Shown piece after piece: positions 25,149 through 34,897 of a stretch of DNA of 64,000 nt. The translations under genes were made by a program, and so were the position numbers. Position 1 is the first letter of the stretch; every line of letters begins with the position of its first letter. A model generated the notes under the pieces. That model ran no database searches. It saw only the letters and a list, made by a program, of their open reading frames with translations, and was not told the origin of the DNA. This DNA comes from Hyphomonadaceae bacterium (lineage in GTDB: Bacteria > Pseudomonadota > Alphaproteobacteria > Caulobacterales > Hyphomonadaceae), in the NCBI GenBank assembly GCA_024742355.1, contig JANSYM010000011.1, positions 43,627 to 107,626 on the forward strand. The letters are read 5' to 3'.

Positions 25149-27037
25149 GTCCGCGCCGCTACATCCTCGCGGTCAGCGTGCTATTGGTCGTCATCTTCGC
25201 GGCCGCTAACCTTCTTGCACAATCCTGGCTTTCGGGTGCGCGCGCCGACTTCACCGAAAACAAACTCTACACCTTGTCTGACGGCACCCGCTCAACAGTG
25301 TCTGAGCTCGCAGAGCCGATTGACCTGACCTTCGTCTATACCCGCGATGTCGGACAGGAATTCCCGGCCGTGCGCGCCTATGCCGTTCGTGTGCGCGAAC
25401 TCCTCGACGCGTACAGAACCATGGGCGGCGCCAATGTGCGCGTGCGCGAGATCGATCCAGCGCCATTTTCTGAAGCTGAGGATGAGGCGCTCGCAGCTGG
25501 CTTGGTGGCCGTCGACACCAATGGCGGCGACCCGCTTTATTTCGGCCTGATTGGTCGCAATGCTGTCGATGATGAACGCGTCATTCCCTTCCTAGCCCCG
25601 GAGCAGGAAACCAGCCTCGAATATGACATTACCCGCATGCTGGCGCGGCTTGATCGCCCGGAACCGGCGCGCATCGGACTATTGTCTACGCTGCCAGGCA
25701 TGAACGCCCTGACCGACGAAGCCGGCTACGCCATACGCCGCGAAATGGGAAAGACATTCCTGATCGAACCGATCGAGGAGAATTTCGTCGAGCTGCCGGG
25801 CGAGATCGATATCCTGATGCTGGTGCATCCGCCAGAGCTGACACAATGGCAACTCTGGCAAATCGATCAATTCGTCCTGCGCACCGGGCGTGCGCTCATC
25901 CTGCTCGATCCGGCGGCGAAGACGGCGCAAGGGACCGGGCCGTTCAATATGAGCAACCGTCAGGTCCGGTCAGACCTTGATCATTTCGCCGCCGCCTGGG
26001 GTGTGCGCCTGAGCGAAGCTGCCATCGCCGATACGGAAACCGCCCTGTCAATTGAAGCCGATACCGGGGATGGCCGCACGACAATCTTGCAGCACCCTCT
26101 ATTCCTCGCCGTGCCGCCCGGTCTGATGTCGCCCTCGAATATCGTCACGGCGGATATCGGGCGGACCGTCAATCTTGGCGCTCCGGGTCGCCTGATCCTC
26201 AGTGACAATGCGCCCGGCACGCGCGAGATCCTGATGCGCACCGGCCCTGCGCCGAGCGCTATCCCGGCTGATCGCGCAGCGCTGGATCTCTCGGCCGGCG
26301 ATGCGATCTCGCTTTATCAGGCGAGCGACATTGGCGCCGCGCCTCTGGCTGTGCGCCTGACCGGACCGTTGATCAGCGCCTTCCCGGACGGCGCCCCGAG
26401 CCCGGACCTGCCGGACGACCCGATCTATGCCGAACTCGCTCGCGCCGCCGCCGAGGAAGCGCCGCCGCATATGAGCACGAGCGCCGTTGATGCCGACATT
26501 ATCATCCTCTCGGACGCAGACATGCTCGATGATGGCCTGCACCTGGATCTTCAGACCGGTGTGCCCTTCGCCGATAATGCGGCCTTGATCCTGAACGCGC
26601 TGGATAGCCTGTCAGGCGGCTCCGAGCTGATGAGCTTGCGCGCACGCGCGCCTGGCCGTCGCCCGATGGAAACCGTCGATCGGATGCGCGAAGCCGCCCA
26701 GTCACGATTCTTCGCCGAACAGGCGCGGCTGGAAGCCCGCCTGACACAATCCCAGCAACGCCTTGAGGAATTGCAGACCGTCGGTGCTGCTGGCGGCTTC
26801 TTCGATGGTGATGTCGGATCGGAATTGACCGAAGGCGAGCGGGTCGAGCTGGCCCGCCTGCGCGAAGACATCATTGATACACGCAGCCGCCTGCGCCAGA
26901 TCGAACGCGATTTCCGGCGCGAAATCGACGCCCTGGAATTCAAGCTGCGCCTGTTTACCATACTCGGCGGACCGTTGCTGATCGGCTTGATCGGTCTGAC
27001 CCTGTTTTTCCGCAAACGGCAGGGGGCAACAGCATGA
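25145..27037 (+). CDS. GldG-like ABC transport auxiliary protein
   Basis: This 630-residue protein has an N-terminal membrane anchor (about residues 7-27), a long periplasmic part that fits the GldG/ABC-type uncharacterised transport domain (FTENKLYTLSDGTRSTVSEL near the start; DILMLVHPPELTQWQLWQID in the middle), a coiled coil near residues 515-605 rich in Glu, Arg and Gln, and a C-terminal helix just before a basic tail. The layout matches GldG, which couples to GldF. Overlaps of 4 bases on both sides show tight operon coupling. Function is inferred from the family only. Confidence 0.87.
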   Translation: MSPRRYILAVSVLLVVIFAAANLLAQSWLSGARADFTENKLYTLSDGTRSTVSELAEPIDLTFVYTRDVGQEFPAVRAYAVRVRELLDAYRTMGGANVRVREIDPAPFSEAEDEALAAGLVAVDTNGGDPLYFGLIGRNAVDDERVIPFLAPEQETSLEYDITRMLARLDRPEPARIGLLSTLPGMNALTDEAGYAIRREMGKTFLIEPIEENFVELPGEIDILMLVHPPELTQWQLWQIDQFVLRTGRALILLDPAAKTAQGTGPFNMSNRQVRSDLDHFAAAWGVRLSEAAIADTETALSIEADTGDGRTTILQHPLFLAVPPGLMSPSNIVTADIGRTVNLGAPGRLILSDNAPGTREILMRTGPAPSAIPADRAALDLSAGDAISLYQASDIGAAPLAVRLTGPLISAFPDGAPSPDLPDDPIYAELARAAAEEAPPHMSTSAVDADIIILSDADMLDDGLHLDLQTGVPFADNAALILNALDSLSGGSELMSLRARAPGRRPMETVDRMREAAQSRFFAEQARLEARLTQSQQRLEELQTVGAAGGFFDGDVGSELTEGERVELARLREDIIDTRSRLRQIERDFRREIDALEFKLRLFTILGGPLLIGLIGLTLFFRKRQGATA

Positions 27038-28053
27038 GTGTGACGCGCGCTGTAACCCGCCGCCGGCACGTACTAACCCTGGCCGGCATCGCGGTCGGAC
27101 TTTGGGTCCTACTCGGTCTGACCAGCCTGTCTCGCGGAGACCAAGGCGGCCAGCATGACCGCATGGGCGACCCCGTCCTGGCCGGGTTCAGTCAGACCCG
27201 CGCTGAAGCCCAGCGCATCCGTTTCACGCTCGACGATGATTCCTACACGCTGGTGCGCTCCGCTTCCGGCTGGCTGTTGGAAGAGACCGGGGGATATCCG
27301 ATACGGCCGGATCGCTTATCGGACCTTGCCGGCGGTCTCGAGACGCTGACTTTTGACACACGGCGCACCGACGATCCATACAAGCATGACCGGATCGGAC
27401 TGGGCGATCCGACCGAAGGTGGCAATGGTGCCCTGATCGAGATTTTCGGTCTGACTGGCGACCTCGAAAACAGTCTGATTGTCGGGCGCAAGAACGATAC
27501 GCTTTATGTCCGCGCGCCAGATCAGGGGCAAACGTATCGCGCCCATGGAACGCTGCCGCCATTTTACAATCGACGCGCCTGGCTCGATCTCGACATCATC
27601 AATATCGACCCATCGGCCATTCGCTCCGTTCGAATAATGGATTCTGCAAATCGAATGCTCTACCTGCGCCGCGCAGAAGGCAGCGATGCCCGCAGTTTCC
27701 GGCCTGCCCCGCCTAATCAGGATGACCCGCTGATTTCACGCCTTGCGGCGTCAACCACCGCGCTCGCGGTCACGCGCCTCTCGCCGACCGATGTGAAACC
27801 GGCCAGCGATCTCGTGTCAGAGCCGATTGCGCGCCATATCAGCGAGACGTTTGACGGACTGGAAATCGATCTGCACGCCTATCGCGAGCCCACCGGCTTC
27901 TGGGTCACGCTGCGCGCGGTCGAGGCCGGTGAAGGTGCGCGCCGGGCCGAGGCGATCAATGAGAAAGCCGAAGGCTGGGCCTTCCGCATCACCGATTATG
28001 ATTTCCAGGATTTCACGCCAGCCGTGACCAGCATCGTTGAGCGTGCGAATTAG
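27034..28053 (+). CDS. DUF4340 domain-containing membrane-anchored protein
   Basis: This 339-residue protein has one N-terminal transmembrane helix (residues about 12-32) and a periplasmic DUF4340-type beta-rich domain with internally repeated units (YTLVRSASGWLLEE type strand pairs and LIVGRKNDTLYVRAPDQ). DUF4340 proteins commonly accompany GldFG-like transporters and are of unknown function. It closes the four-gene operon. Its TAG stop overlaps the stop of the convergent glycosyltransferase gene by 4 bases, with no terminator visible. Confidence 0.85.
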   Translation: MSVTRAVTRRRHVLTLAGIAVGLWVLLGLTSLSRGDQGGQHDRMGDPVLAGFSQTRAEAQRIRFTLDDDSYTLVRSASGWLLEETGGYPIRPDRLSDLAGGLETLTFDTRRTDDPYKHDRIGLGDPTEGGNGALIEIFGLTGDLENSLIVGRKNDTLYVRAPDQGQTYRAHGTLPPFYNRRAWLDLDIINIDPSAIRSVRIMDSANRMLYLRRAEGSDARSFRPAPPNQDDPLISRLAASTTALAVTRLSPTDVKPASDLVSEPIARHISETFDGLEIDLHAYREPTGFWVTLRAVEAGEGARRAEAINEKAEGWAFRITDYDFQDFTPAVTSIVERAN

Positions 28054-28874
28054 CGGCCTTTCACCCACAATCCGAGACGGATGAGTGGCACACAGATCTC
28101 GACTATTGCACGGCCCATCGCGCCCTTGGCGAACTTGCGGAAATAATGCGCCAGGCTGTCCGCCTTGTGGCCTCGCACGACTCGGTTCGGCGCGTCGGAT
28201 GTCGACCCGTAATGCAACGCAGCAGCGCGCGGCTCATACAACACGCGCCCTCCGGCTTCACGGCAGCGACGGCACAGATCGATATCCTCGACATGCAGGA
28301 AATAGTCTTCATCAAAACCGCTGAGCGCCGCAAAGCTGTCTTTCGAGGTCAGGAAAAACGCGCCTGAGATGACCGGCATTTCGACCGCTTCGTCTGGAGA
28401 CGGCGTGTGCTCCAGCGTCCAGGTATTCCACCCGAAAGTCCGCGTCATTGCCCGGAACAGGGTCAGCTCCTTGCGCCGACCGCCGCGCTCCTCGCGTCCG
28501 AAAATGTCAATAATCTTGCCGCCAATGATCCACGGCACCGCAAGCTCAGTCGCGGCGTCCTGCATGTGCGTGAGGGATTTCCAGCGCAGGACTGCGTCGG
28601 GATTGATGACCAGAATATGTGGAGAAGAGGCCTGTCGTTCGCCCAGATTGACTGCGGCGCCGAAGCCAATATTTCCGTGTCCCGAGAGCACGGACATGTT
28701 TTCACGTCTGTTGGTAAATGATGCGACCCAAGCGGTCATCTCATCGGGGTTTCCATTGTCGACCAGGATGATTTCGGACACGTTCGGATCGGCGTCGAGC
28801 GCATACAGGCATTCTTTCAAACGCGGCCCGGTTTGGTAGGAAACAACGATTGCTGAGACGTCTGTTCGGCTCAC
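28050..28874 (-). CDS. Glycosyltransferase family 2 (rhamnosyltransferase-like)
   Basis: This 274-residue protein has a GT-A fold start (VSAIVVSYQTGPRLKECL), the VDNG motif, GNIGFGAAVN, and an INPDAVL segment that stands where the metal-binding DXD occurs. The later EDIDLCRRCREAG motif is typical of rhamnosyl/WbbL-like transferases that build surface polysaccharide. The start is GTG and overlaps the upstream O-antigen ligase stop in a GTGA junction. It is the last gene of a minus-strand run that begins with yidD and thrS. Donor and acceptor are unknown. Confidence 0.88.
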   Translation of the reverse strand: MSRTDVSAIVVSYQTGPRLKECLYALDADPNVSEIILVDNGNPDEMTAWVASFTNRRENMSVLSGHGNIGFGAAVNLGERQASSPHILVINPDAVLRWKSLTHMQDAATELAVPWIIGGKIIDIFGREERGGRRKELTLFRAMTRTFGWNTWTLEHTPSPDEAVEMPVISGAFFLTSKDSFAALSGFDEDYFLHVEDIDLCRRCREAGGRVLYEPRAAALHYGSTSDAPNRVVRGHKADSLAHYFRKFAKGAMGRAIVEICVPLIRLGLWVKGR

Positions 28875-30154
28875 GCCGCGGCCTCATCATCATGCCGCGC
28901 CTGCAGGACAACAACAGCTGCGGCCAGCACTGCGCTCGCCCAGAAAGCCTCATTCCACATGCTGTAGGCAAAGCTGCAAACGGCAACGATCACACCGATC
29001 AATCCAGCTGCCGCATTGCGCGTAACCGGTGACCAGTCCTGCGGCGCTTTCATGCGCCAACCGAGGAAAAACAGGAAAATGGCGGCCAGGCTCGCGCCGA
29101 TCATGCCGGTCTCGGCCCAGACCTGAAGCGGCATGTTATGCGGATGGCCGGGCACGACTGGATAGACTTCCCAGGCGAAGGCCACGTCTGCGTGATAGCG
29201 TGCAACTGCATCAGCCAACCAGTCCGGGTGGTCGCCATAAGTGTCGGTCCAGGTGTAGGAAGCTTCCAGACCATGGCCCATGAGCGGCGCTTCGCTGACC
29301 TTTTCCCGCACCAGTTCCCAGCTATAGGTGCGCGAGAAGAAAGATTGCGGCAGCGGGATGCCCAGGCCGCGCAGCTGCGCCACGCCCCAACCAAGCAGCA
29401 GCGGCGCCAGCGTCACATAGACGGCGAGGCTCGAGAAGATGATCCGGAACCCGTTTCGAGGCCAGAGCTTGATCACGGTCATGCAGATCAGCATCAGCGC
29501 CATCCCAGTCAGCCCGGTCTGGGTTCCCGTTTGCGCGAAGGCTGCGAATGAAATGATGCCGACACCGAGGGCCGCGATGCGCCAATAATCATTCGAAGTT
29601 CGGTGCCAGATCCAGGCCAGCAGGAATGGCAATAGCAGCATAAACGCATTGGCGTTCCGGATCAGGTTTTGCGGCATTTCGAGCACGGGATCGCTAAACG
29701 GTGCCAGCGCTTTCAGGATTTGCGGCGTGAACAGGGCGGTGACGACCACGCCGACGAATTGCACCAGGGCAACCCCGACAATAACGCCGAGACTGATCCG
29801 GCTGGATCTCGCAGCGACCGCGCGAGCCGCGACGATGACACCGAGCCCGGCCAGAGCGGTCAGCCCGAACCTGATGCCTGGCATTTCCATCGAGAATGTG
29901 CCTTCCAGCATGTCGCCGCTGAGCAGTGCCTGTGCCTCAGGCGCCCAGAATTGCGCCGCGACGATCCAGGCCACGAGGGCGATGAGCGCGAGAGCATAGA
30001 CGCGCACCTGCTGCACGCGAACATAGACCAGGCCAAGCAGAGCCGCGATCGCGACGGCGCCCGTATACCCTTGCGCGCCCATATAGGCGATGATGGGCCA
30101 GAGAACCAAAATCCCCGCAAGGAATGGCGAAAAGGTTCTCGGGCCCAGCGTCAT
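28871..30154 (-). CDS. O-antigen ligase-like (Wzy/WaaL-type) membrane protein
   Basis: This 427-residue protein has roughly ten transmembrane segments and one large periplasmic loop containing a G-H-G-E-type stretch (LMGHGLEASYTW and PGHPHNMPLQVWAETG), the hallmark of WaaL/Wzy ligase-polymerases. Such enzymes transfer undecaprenyl-linked glycans to lipid A core or polymerise them. The start lies immediately after the thrS stop, and its stop overlaps the glycosyltransferase start. It probably acts with that glycosyltransferase in surface glycan assembly; specificity is unknown. Confidence 0.88.
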   Translation of the reverse strand: MTLGPRTFSPFLAGILVLWPIIAYMGAQGYTGAVAIAALLGLVYVRVQQVRVYALALIALVAWIVAAQFWAPEAQALLSGDMLEGTFSMEMPGIRFGLTALAGLGVIVAARAVAARSSRISLGVIVGVALVQFVGVVVTALFTPQILKALAPFSDPVLEMPQNLIRNANAFMLLLPFLLAWIWHRTSNDYWRIAALGVGIISFAAFAQTGTQTGLTGMALMLICMTVIKLWPRNGFRIIFSSLAVYVTLAPLLLGWGVAQLRGLGIPLPQSFFSRTYSWELVREKVSEAPLMGHGLEASYTWTDTYGDHPDWLADAVARYHADVAFAWEVYPVVPGHPHNMPLQVWAETGMIGASLAAIFLFFLGWRMKAPQDWSPVTRNAAAGLIGVIVAVCSFAYSMWNEAFWASAVLAAAVVVLQARHDDEAAA

Positions 30155-32131
30155 TTATGCGCTCGCCTTGCGCTTGAGATCGGGGGCGAGGGCTTCGCCA
30201 GCCAACATCGCCTTGCCATCCTCCAGCGTGACGATTTCCTGAGCCTTCGACCCAAAGCGGCGTAACGCCAGCTTACGCTCTTCCGCCTCGCGCGCGCCGA
30301 CAACGGCGATCACGGGGACTTTCTGCACAGAGTGCTCACGTACCTTGTAATTGATCTTTTCCGATCGCAGGTCCGTTTCAACCCGAAGCCCGGCGGCGCG
30401 AAGTTCGGCAGCAACTTCCTCGGCATAGGCATCCGAGCTTTCCGAAATGGTCGCGACGACCACCTGGACTGGCGCCAGCCACATCGGGAATGCGCCAGCA
30501 TAATGCTCGATCAGCAGGCCCGTGAAGCGCTCGAACGTGCCGAACACCGCCCGGTGCAACATGACCGGCCGATGCTTGGCCCCATCTTCACCGATATAGT
30601 TCGCATCGAGGCGCTCCGGCAGGATATAGTCGAGCTGGAACGTCCCGGCCTGCCATGTCCGCCCGATCGCGTCGGTCAGGTGGAACTCAAGTTTCGGCCC
30701 ATAAAACGCGCCTTCGCCTTCCGCGATCTCGAATTCCAGCCCGGCCGCAGTCAGGGCGTCAGCGAGGTTTTTCTCGGCGCGGTCCCAGGTCGCATCATCG
30801 CCCGCCCGCATTTCCGGCCGCGTCGCCAGCTTGTAGGCGATATCGGTCATTTCGAAATCATCATAGACCGAGGCGAACAGTTCGAGGAAACGCTTGGTCT
30901 CGTCGACCACCTGGTCTTCGCGGCAGAAAATGTGCGCATCATCCTGCGTCATCTGACGCACACGGAGCAGACCATGCAAAGCGCCATGGGCTTCGTTTCT
31001 GTGACAGCAGCCGAACTCGGCCATGCGCATGGGCAGGTCGCGATAGGAGCGCTGATCGCTGTTGAAGATCTGAATATGCGCCGGGCAATTCATCGGCTTC
31101 AGGGCAAGCATGTCGTCAGCATCTGCCAGCTGCAGGTCTTCGGTCTCGAGCGATGGGATCATGTCGGGAACGACAAACATGCCATCCCGAAACTTGGCCC
31201 AATGGCCCGACTTCTCCCACAAGGCCTTGTCGAGCAATTGCGGTGTCTTGACCTCATCATAATCAGCGGCGTCCAGGCGGCGGCGAATATAGGCTTCCAG
31301 TTCACGCCAGAGCTTGAACCCTTTTGCGTGCCAGAACACTGAGCCTTGTGCTTCGGACTGGAAGTGGAACAGATCCAGCTGCTGTCCGAGCCGGCGGTGG
31401 TCCCGCTTCTCGGCCTCTTCGAGCCGGTGCAGGTGCGCTTTCAGTTCTTTCTCATTGGCCCAGGCTGTGCCGTACATGCGCTGCAGCATTTCGTTCTTGC
31501 TGTCGCCGCGCCAATAGGCGCCGGCCAGTTTCATCAGCTTGAACGCTTTCGGCAATTTGCCGGTGCTTGGCAGGTGCGGCCCGCGGCACAGATCGAACCA
31601 GTCGCCTTGCTTGTAGACCGTGATCGGCTCGCCCGGCGGGATGATGTCGTCAATGATCTGGGCTTTGTAGTCTTCGCCGATGGATTTGAACGTTGCGATC
31701 GCCTGGTCCTTGTCCCAGACCTCGCGCACGATCGGGTAATCGGCGTCGACAATCTCAGCCATTTTCTTTTCGATGGTTTCGAAGTCTTCCGATGAAAACG
31801 GCTCTTCACGCGCGAAGTCGTAATAGAATCCATCATCAATGACCGGGCCAATCGTGACCTGGGTGCCCGGATACAGCACCTGAACCGCCTGGGCCAGAAC
31901 GTGTGCGGCATCGTGCCGGATCAGCTCCAGGCCTTCTGGATCCTTGGCGGTCACCAGGGCGACCTCGGCATCGCCCTCCAGAGGGCGCATCAGGTCATAC
32001 AGCTCGCCGTTCACTTTCGCAGCGAGGGCTTTCTTGGCCAGTGAGTTGGATATGCTCACCGCCACATCGTGTGGAGAGGCGCCGTCCTCATATTCTCTTA
32101 CAGCACCGTCAGGAAGCGTGACTTTAATCAT
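30155..32131 (-). CDS. thrS: Threonine-tRNA ligase
   Basis: This 658-residue class II synthetase attaches threonine to tRNA-Thr. Domains in order are an N-terminal TGS domain ([17 protein letters not shown]), the editing domain with an [13 protein letters not shown] stretch, the catalytic core with the zinc cysteine in [10 protein letters not shown] and the class II motif FRNEAHG-like region (here [27 protein letters not shown]), and the anticodon-binding domain beginning near WLAPVQVVV. The start overlaps the yidD stop by one base. It is followed directly by the O-antigen ligase gene. No T-box or leader is seen. Confidence 0.97.
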   Translation of the reverse strand: MIKVTLPDGAVREYEDGASPHDVAVSISNSLAKKALAAKVNGELYDLMRPLEGDAEVALVTAKDPEGLELIRHDAAHVLAQAVQVLYPGTQVTIGPVIDDGFYYDFAREEPFSSEDFETIEKKMAEIVDADYPIVREVWDKDQAIATFKSIGEDYKAQIIDDIIPPGEPITVYKQGDWFDLCRGPHLPSTGKLPKAFKLMKLAGAYWRGDSKNEMLQRMYGTAWANEKELKAHLHRLEEAEKRDHRRLGQQLDLFHFQSEAQGSVFWHAKGFKLWRELEAYIRRRLDAADYDEVKTPQLLDKALWEKSGHWAKFRDGMFVVPDMIPSLETEDLQLADADDMLALKPMNCPAHIQIFNSDQRSYRDLPMRMAEFGCCHRNEAHGALHGLLRVRQMTQDDAHIFCREDQVVDETKRFLELFASVYDDFEMTDIAYKLATRPEMRAGDDATWDRAEKNLADALTAAGLEFEIAEGEGAFYGPKLEFHLTDAIGRTWQAGTFQLDYILPERLDANYIGEDGAKHRPVMLHRAVFGTFERFTGLLIEHYAGAFPMWLAPVQVVVATISESSDAYAEEVAAELRAAGLRVETDLRSEKINYKVREHSVQKVPVIAVVGAREAEERKLALRRFGSKAQEIVTLEDGKAMLAGEALAPDLKRKASA

Positions 32132-32472
32132 CAGTTTTGTCTTTTCATTTCGTCTTCAGGCCCATGATCAGGAAATGGGCGTTCTGTCAAAGCCCAATCC
32201 CCGTATCGCCATGGAGCCCAAAAGGGTACAGATTTCGTTTCCGCAGGAACTGGGTCGAAGCCAGACGATCCGCCAGGCCGACATCGCTGCACGCGTGCGA
32301 GCGTCATCCACCCGCCTTTCCAGACCCCGTGGCGGGAGACACACTCTGCACCAAACTCGCTGCAAGACGGCTCATGCCGACACCGTGTCCCGAACACCAT
32401 GAACACAGGTGACAAGGTCCACTTGTAGACTTTCAGCAATCCATAGGCGATGGGGCGGCGAAGGCCGGACAT
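32131..32472 (-). CDS. yidD: Membrane protein insertion efficiency factor YidD
   Basis: This 113-residue protein has the YidD signature: an amphipathic N-terminus ([29 protein letters not shown]) with the conserved cysteines and the [16 protein letters not shown] segment. YidD assists YidC-dependent insertion of inner-membrane proteins. It is longer than the E. coli protein by a C-terminal tail. YidD is usually beside rnpA-yidC; here it is coupled to thrS by a one-base TGATG overlap. It also occurs away from rnpA in other alphaproteobacteria. Confidence 0.93.
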   Translation of the reverse strand: MSGLRRPIAYGLLKVYKWTLSPVFMVFGTRCRHEPSCSEFGAECVSRHGVWKGGWMTLARVQRCRPGGSSGFDPVPAETKSVPFWAPWRYGDWALTERPFPDHGPEDEMKRQN

Positions 32473-32560
32473 GCAGGATAGGTCCCGTAATTTCCTCAGA
32501 AAACAGCTTTAAACGCTTTGACCTCAGGCGAAAGGGGCGCTGGCCCCGTGAAGCGCTGAG

Positions 32561-33034
32561 TTAGGCCGCGGGCAGCGCGTCAGCTGCCGCAGCCCTGCTG
32601 GTTCGAGCGGTTTCTATGGCCGCCAGAACCGCCTCGAATGCGAGCATTGTCGAGGCGTGACGAGGTGGATAATCGCGCACGCCCTCAAGGTGGCGCAATT
32701 CCCAGAACCGTCCGCGTGGTGGCTCACCACCGTCTTTCAACATTGCCCGCACCTGGTCACGCGCTTCGACGAGCTCGTCATAGGTCGCGCCGATGGCGTT
32801 TTCTGAGAGGATGGCGGTCGCTGCCTGGCCGAGGGCGCAGGCTTTCGGGTCGACCGCAATGGCCTCTATCGTGTCGCCATCATCGGCCAGTTTGACATCC
32901 ACACGGACCGTCGAGCCGCAAATGCGCGAGACTTTCGTGGCCGACCCATGCGCATCCTCGAGCGTTCCGACATGTGGGATGTCGGCTGCAAGCTCCAGAA
33001 CACGGTTGTGATACAGGTCTACCATGGCGCTCAT
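32561..33034 (-). CDS. IscU/SufU-like iron-sulfur cluster scaffold protein
   Basis: This 157-residue protein matches the NifU N-terminal/IscU family, in which a scaffold assembles Fe-S clusters with a cysteine desulfurase. Candidate ligand cysteines lie in RICGSTVRVD and DPKACALGQAA; the third, near the C-terminus in canonical IscU, is not obvious, where the sequence instead has an ELRHLEGVRDYPPRHAST stretch. The ATG at 33034 gives a normal length; the open frame upstream crosses exoD and is not similar to anything. It is followed on the minus strand by yidD. No isc or suf partner is nearby, so it may be a SufU-type orphan. Confidence 0.82.
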   Translation of the reverse strand: MSAMVDLYHNRVLELAADIPHVGTLEDAHGSATKVSRICGSTVRVDVKLADDGDTIEAIAVDPKACALGQAATAILSENAIGATYDELVEARDQVRAMLKDGGEPPRGRFWELRHLEGVRDYPPRHASTMLAFEAVLAAIETARTSRAAAADALPAA

Positions 33035-33063
33035 GTCGCGCTGAACCGGCTGAAAATCAAGGC

Positions 33064-33657
33064 CTAAACGAAGGGCAGCACAGCCCAGACGCGCATCAGG
33101 ATGTAGCAGGCGCCGACAAAACTCGCCCCGGCGAGGACAAGGACAAACCCGTCGCGGGCGGTGATGGCGAGACCGAACAGCAGGATGGCGAGGCTGGGGA
33201 TGACCGGCCCGAGCGGCACAAAGGAGAGCGGCAGCGTCACCAGCGCTGCGCCGACGCAGGCCAGCGCCACCAGCTGCACGAAGGGCGAGCGAGTGAGGAA
33301 AGTCAGGCGCGGCTTCAGAAATCGGTCGACCTGGGCGACATATTTGTCGGCCACCGCCACACCGGCGATGAGATGCTTGCGCGGGAAGCTGAACTCCAGC
33401 GCCCTCTTCGGCACCCATGGATAGTGGCGCCCGAACACCATCTGCACGGCGAAAATCAGCGTTACCAGGGCGACCAGGACATTCGCGCCAGGAATGATCG
33501 TCAGCGGGCTGATGGCGATGAAGCCGAGCAGCAAAATGACCGGACCATAGGATCGTCGCCCCACCGCATTTAGCAAGTCGCCGACTGTAACTGTGTCGCC
33601 ATCTGTTTCATTGCAAAGTGATTGCAGAAGCGTGCGGAGATTGCGGACTTGAGCCAT
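33064..33657 (-). CDS. ExoD family membrane protein
   Basis: This 197-residue protein matches ExoD, named for a Sinorhizobium mutant affected in exopolysaccharide production and alkaline growth. It has an N-terminal helical segment (TVGDLLNAVGRRSYGP) and four to five hydrophobic helices, including VILLLGFIAISPLTIIPGANVLVALV and FVPLGPVIPSLAILLFGLAI, with a basic tail in between. The biochemical role is unknown. It lies 30 bases upstream of the IscU-like gene on the same strand. Confidence 0.9.
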   Translation of the reverse strand: MAQVRNLRTLLQSLCNETDGDTVTVGDLLNAVGRRSYGPVILLLGFIAISPLTIIPGANVLVALVTLIFAVQMVFGRHYPWVPKRALEFSFPRKHLIAGVAVADKYVAQVDRFLKPRLTFLTRSPFVQLVALACVGAALVTLPLSFVPLGPVIPSLAILLFGLAITARDGFVLVLAGASFVGACYILMRVWAVLPFV

Positions 33658-33728
33658 AGCGCTGTCTAAGCCACGAACCGCGCGGCTGACAATTTGTTTT
33701 GGCTTGGCATCTGAGTTCGCGGGCTTTT

Positions 33729-34883
33729 TCAGCGCGCAGGCCAGTCCCAGGCCGGGCGCTCGCTGCCTTCAACAAATGTCTCACCGGTGTTCTTGCTCAG
33801 CTCAACCAGGCTCGCATCGGCATCCAGCAGGGATGTCACCAAGTTGCGATTGTGAGACACCACCACGATTTGGGCCTCATCGCTGGCATTCATGATCAGG
33901 CTCGCCAATGCGGGAATAACCGAACTGTGCAGGCTGGACTCCGGCTCGTTCAATACGAGAAGCGGTGGCGGGCGCGGCGTCAGCAAAGCCGCTGCCAGCA
34001 GAATGAATCTGAGGGTGCCATCGGACAGTTCGGAAACACCCAAGGGTCGCAGCATTCCGTGTTGGTGCATCACCAGTTGGAACAGGCCCGCGGCCGGAAC
34101 CACGTCGATGCGAGCACCCGGAAAAGCCAGATCGATGGCTGCATCCAGCGCACCTCCATCGCCGATCTCACGAATGGTCTGGATCGCTGCGGCAATATCC
34201 GAACCCGTGGGCGACAGTGTTGTCGTTCTTGTACCGATTTGAGGTTGGCGCGCCGGGGCGGCTTCATCTGTGCGCATGTGATCATAAAAGCGCCACGCCG
34301 CTAATTGCCGCCGAGCCACAGCCAGTTCCCATGGCGCATCTTCGCCGACAATCTCCCTGATCATGGATTCGTTCGTGCTCAGGCTGGAAGCAATCTGTAT
34401 GGGCTTTTGATCATTGTTTTTGACCCGGACACTTGCCCCCCGGCGATCCGCGATGATTCTGGACGGCGTGGGTTTGCCGCCCGGCCAGAATACTTCACGT
34501 TTGATTTCCGGATCCTCATTGAACATCGACGTGCCGTTCTGGACCGGTAAGCCCAGCTCCACGGCATAGGTCATGTCTGCGTCGGCAAATCCGAGTTTCA
34601 GCGAGACCGGGTGTTTGCGGCGCGTCCCCTGGATCGGCACGGAGCCATCTCGCATGCCTCTGGAGAATTGTTCTGGTCCGGCCCAGAGAACGCTTCTGAA
34701 GCCGCCCTCCCGCGCAATCGAGGCAATGATGCGGTCGTCCGCTATGTCGGACAACAAGCGCAAGGATTTGTACACACTCGATTTGCCGGTTCCGTTGGCA
34801 CCCGTGACAATCGTCAGCCGCCCAAGAGGCAAAACGACATCACGAAGCGAGCGGTATCCAGAGATCGCAACAGTTGTGATCAT
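33729..34883 (-). CDS. Orphan AAA/RecF-like ATPase
   Basis: This 384-residue protein has the OLD/RecF/SMC-type ATPase layout: Walker A GANGTGKSS near residues 29-37, a signature LSDGTLRF near residue 285, Walker B LLVLNEPESSLHS and an HNRNL His loop. There is no long coiled coil and no TOPRIM domain following, so it resembles the predicted ATPases of COG4637 rather than a complete OLD nuclease. The function is unknown; some relatives act in defence, but no partner gene is beside it. Flanked by cysS (14 bases) and exoD on the same strand. Confidence 0.82.
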   Translation of the reverse strand: MITTVAISGYRSLRDVVLPLGRLTIVTGANGTGKSSVYKSLRLLSDIADDRIIASIAREGGFRSVLWAGPEQFSRGMRDGSVPIQGTRRKHPVSLKLGFADADMTYAVELGLPVQNGTSMFNEDPEIKREVFWPGGKPTPSRIIADRRGASVRVKNNDQKPIQIASSLSTNESMIREIVGEDAPWELAVARRQLAAWRFYDHMRTDEAAPARQPQIGTRTTTLSPTGSDIAAAIQTIREIGDGGALDAAIDLAFPGARIDVVPAAGLFQLVMHQHGMLRPLGVSELSDGTLRFILLAAALLTPRPPPLLVLNEPESSLHSSVIPALASLIMNASDEAQIVVVSHNRNLVTSLLDADASLVELSKNTGETFVEGSERPAWDWPAR

Positions 34884-34897
34884 TCAACCGGCTTAGC

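Noticed and set aside
30332..31342. 336-codon plus-strand open frame
   Set aside because: Antisense to thrS; no independent support.
33729..34883. Orphan ATPase as a defence (OLD/Gabija-like) system
   Set aside because: No TOPRIM domain, no UvrD-like partner and no other defence gene nearby; the ATPase alone does not support it.
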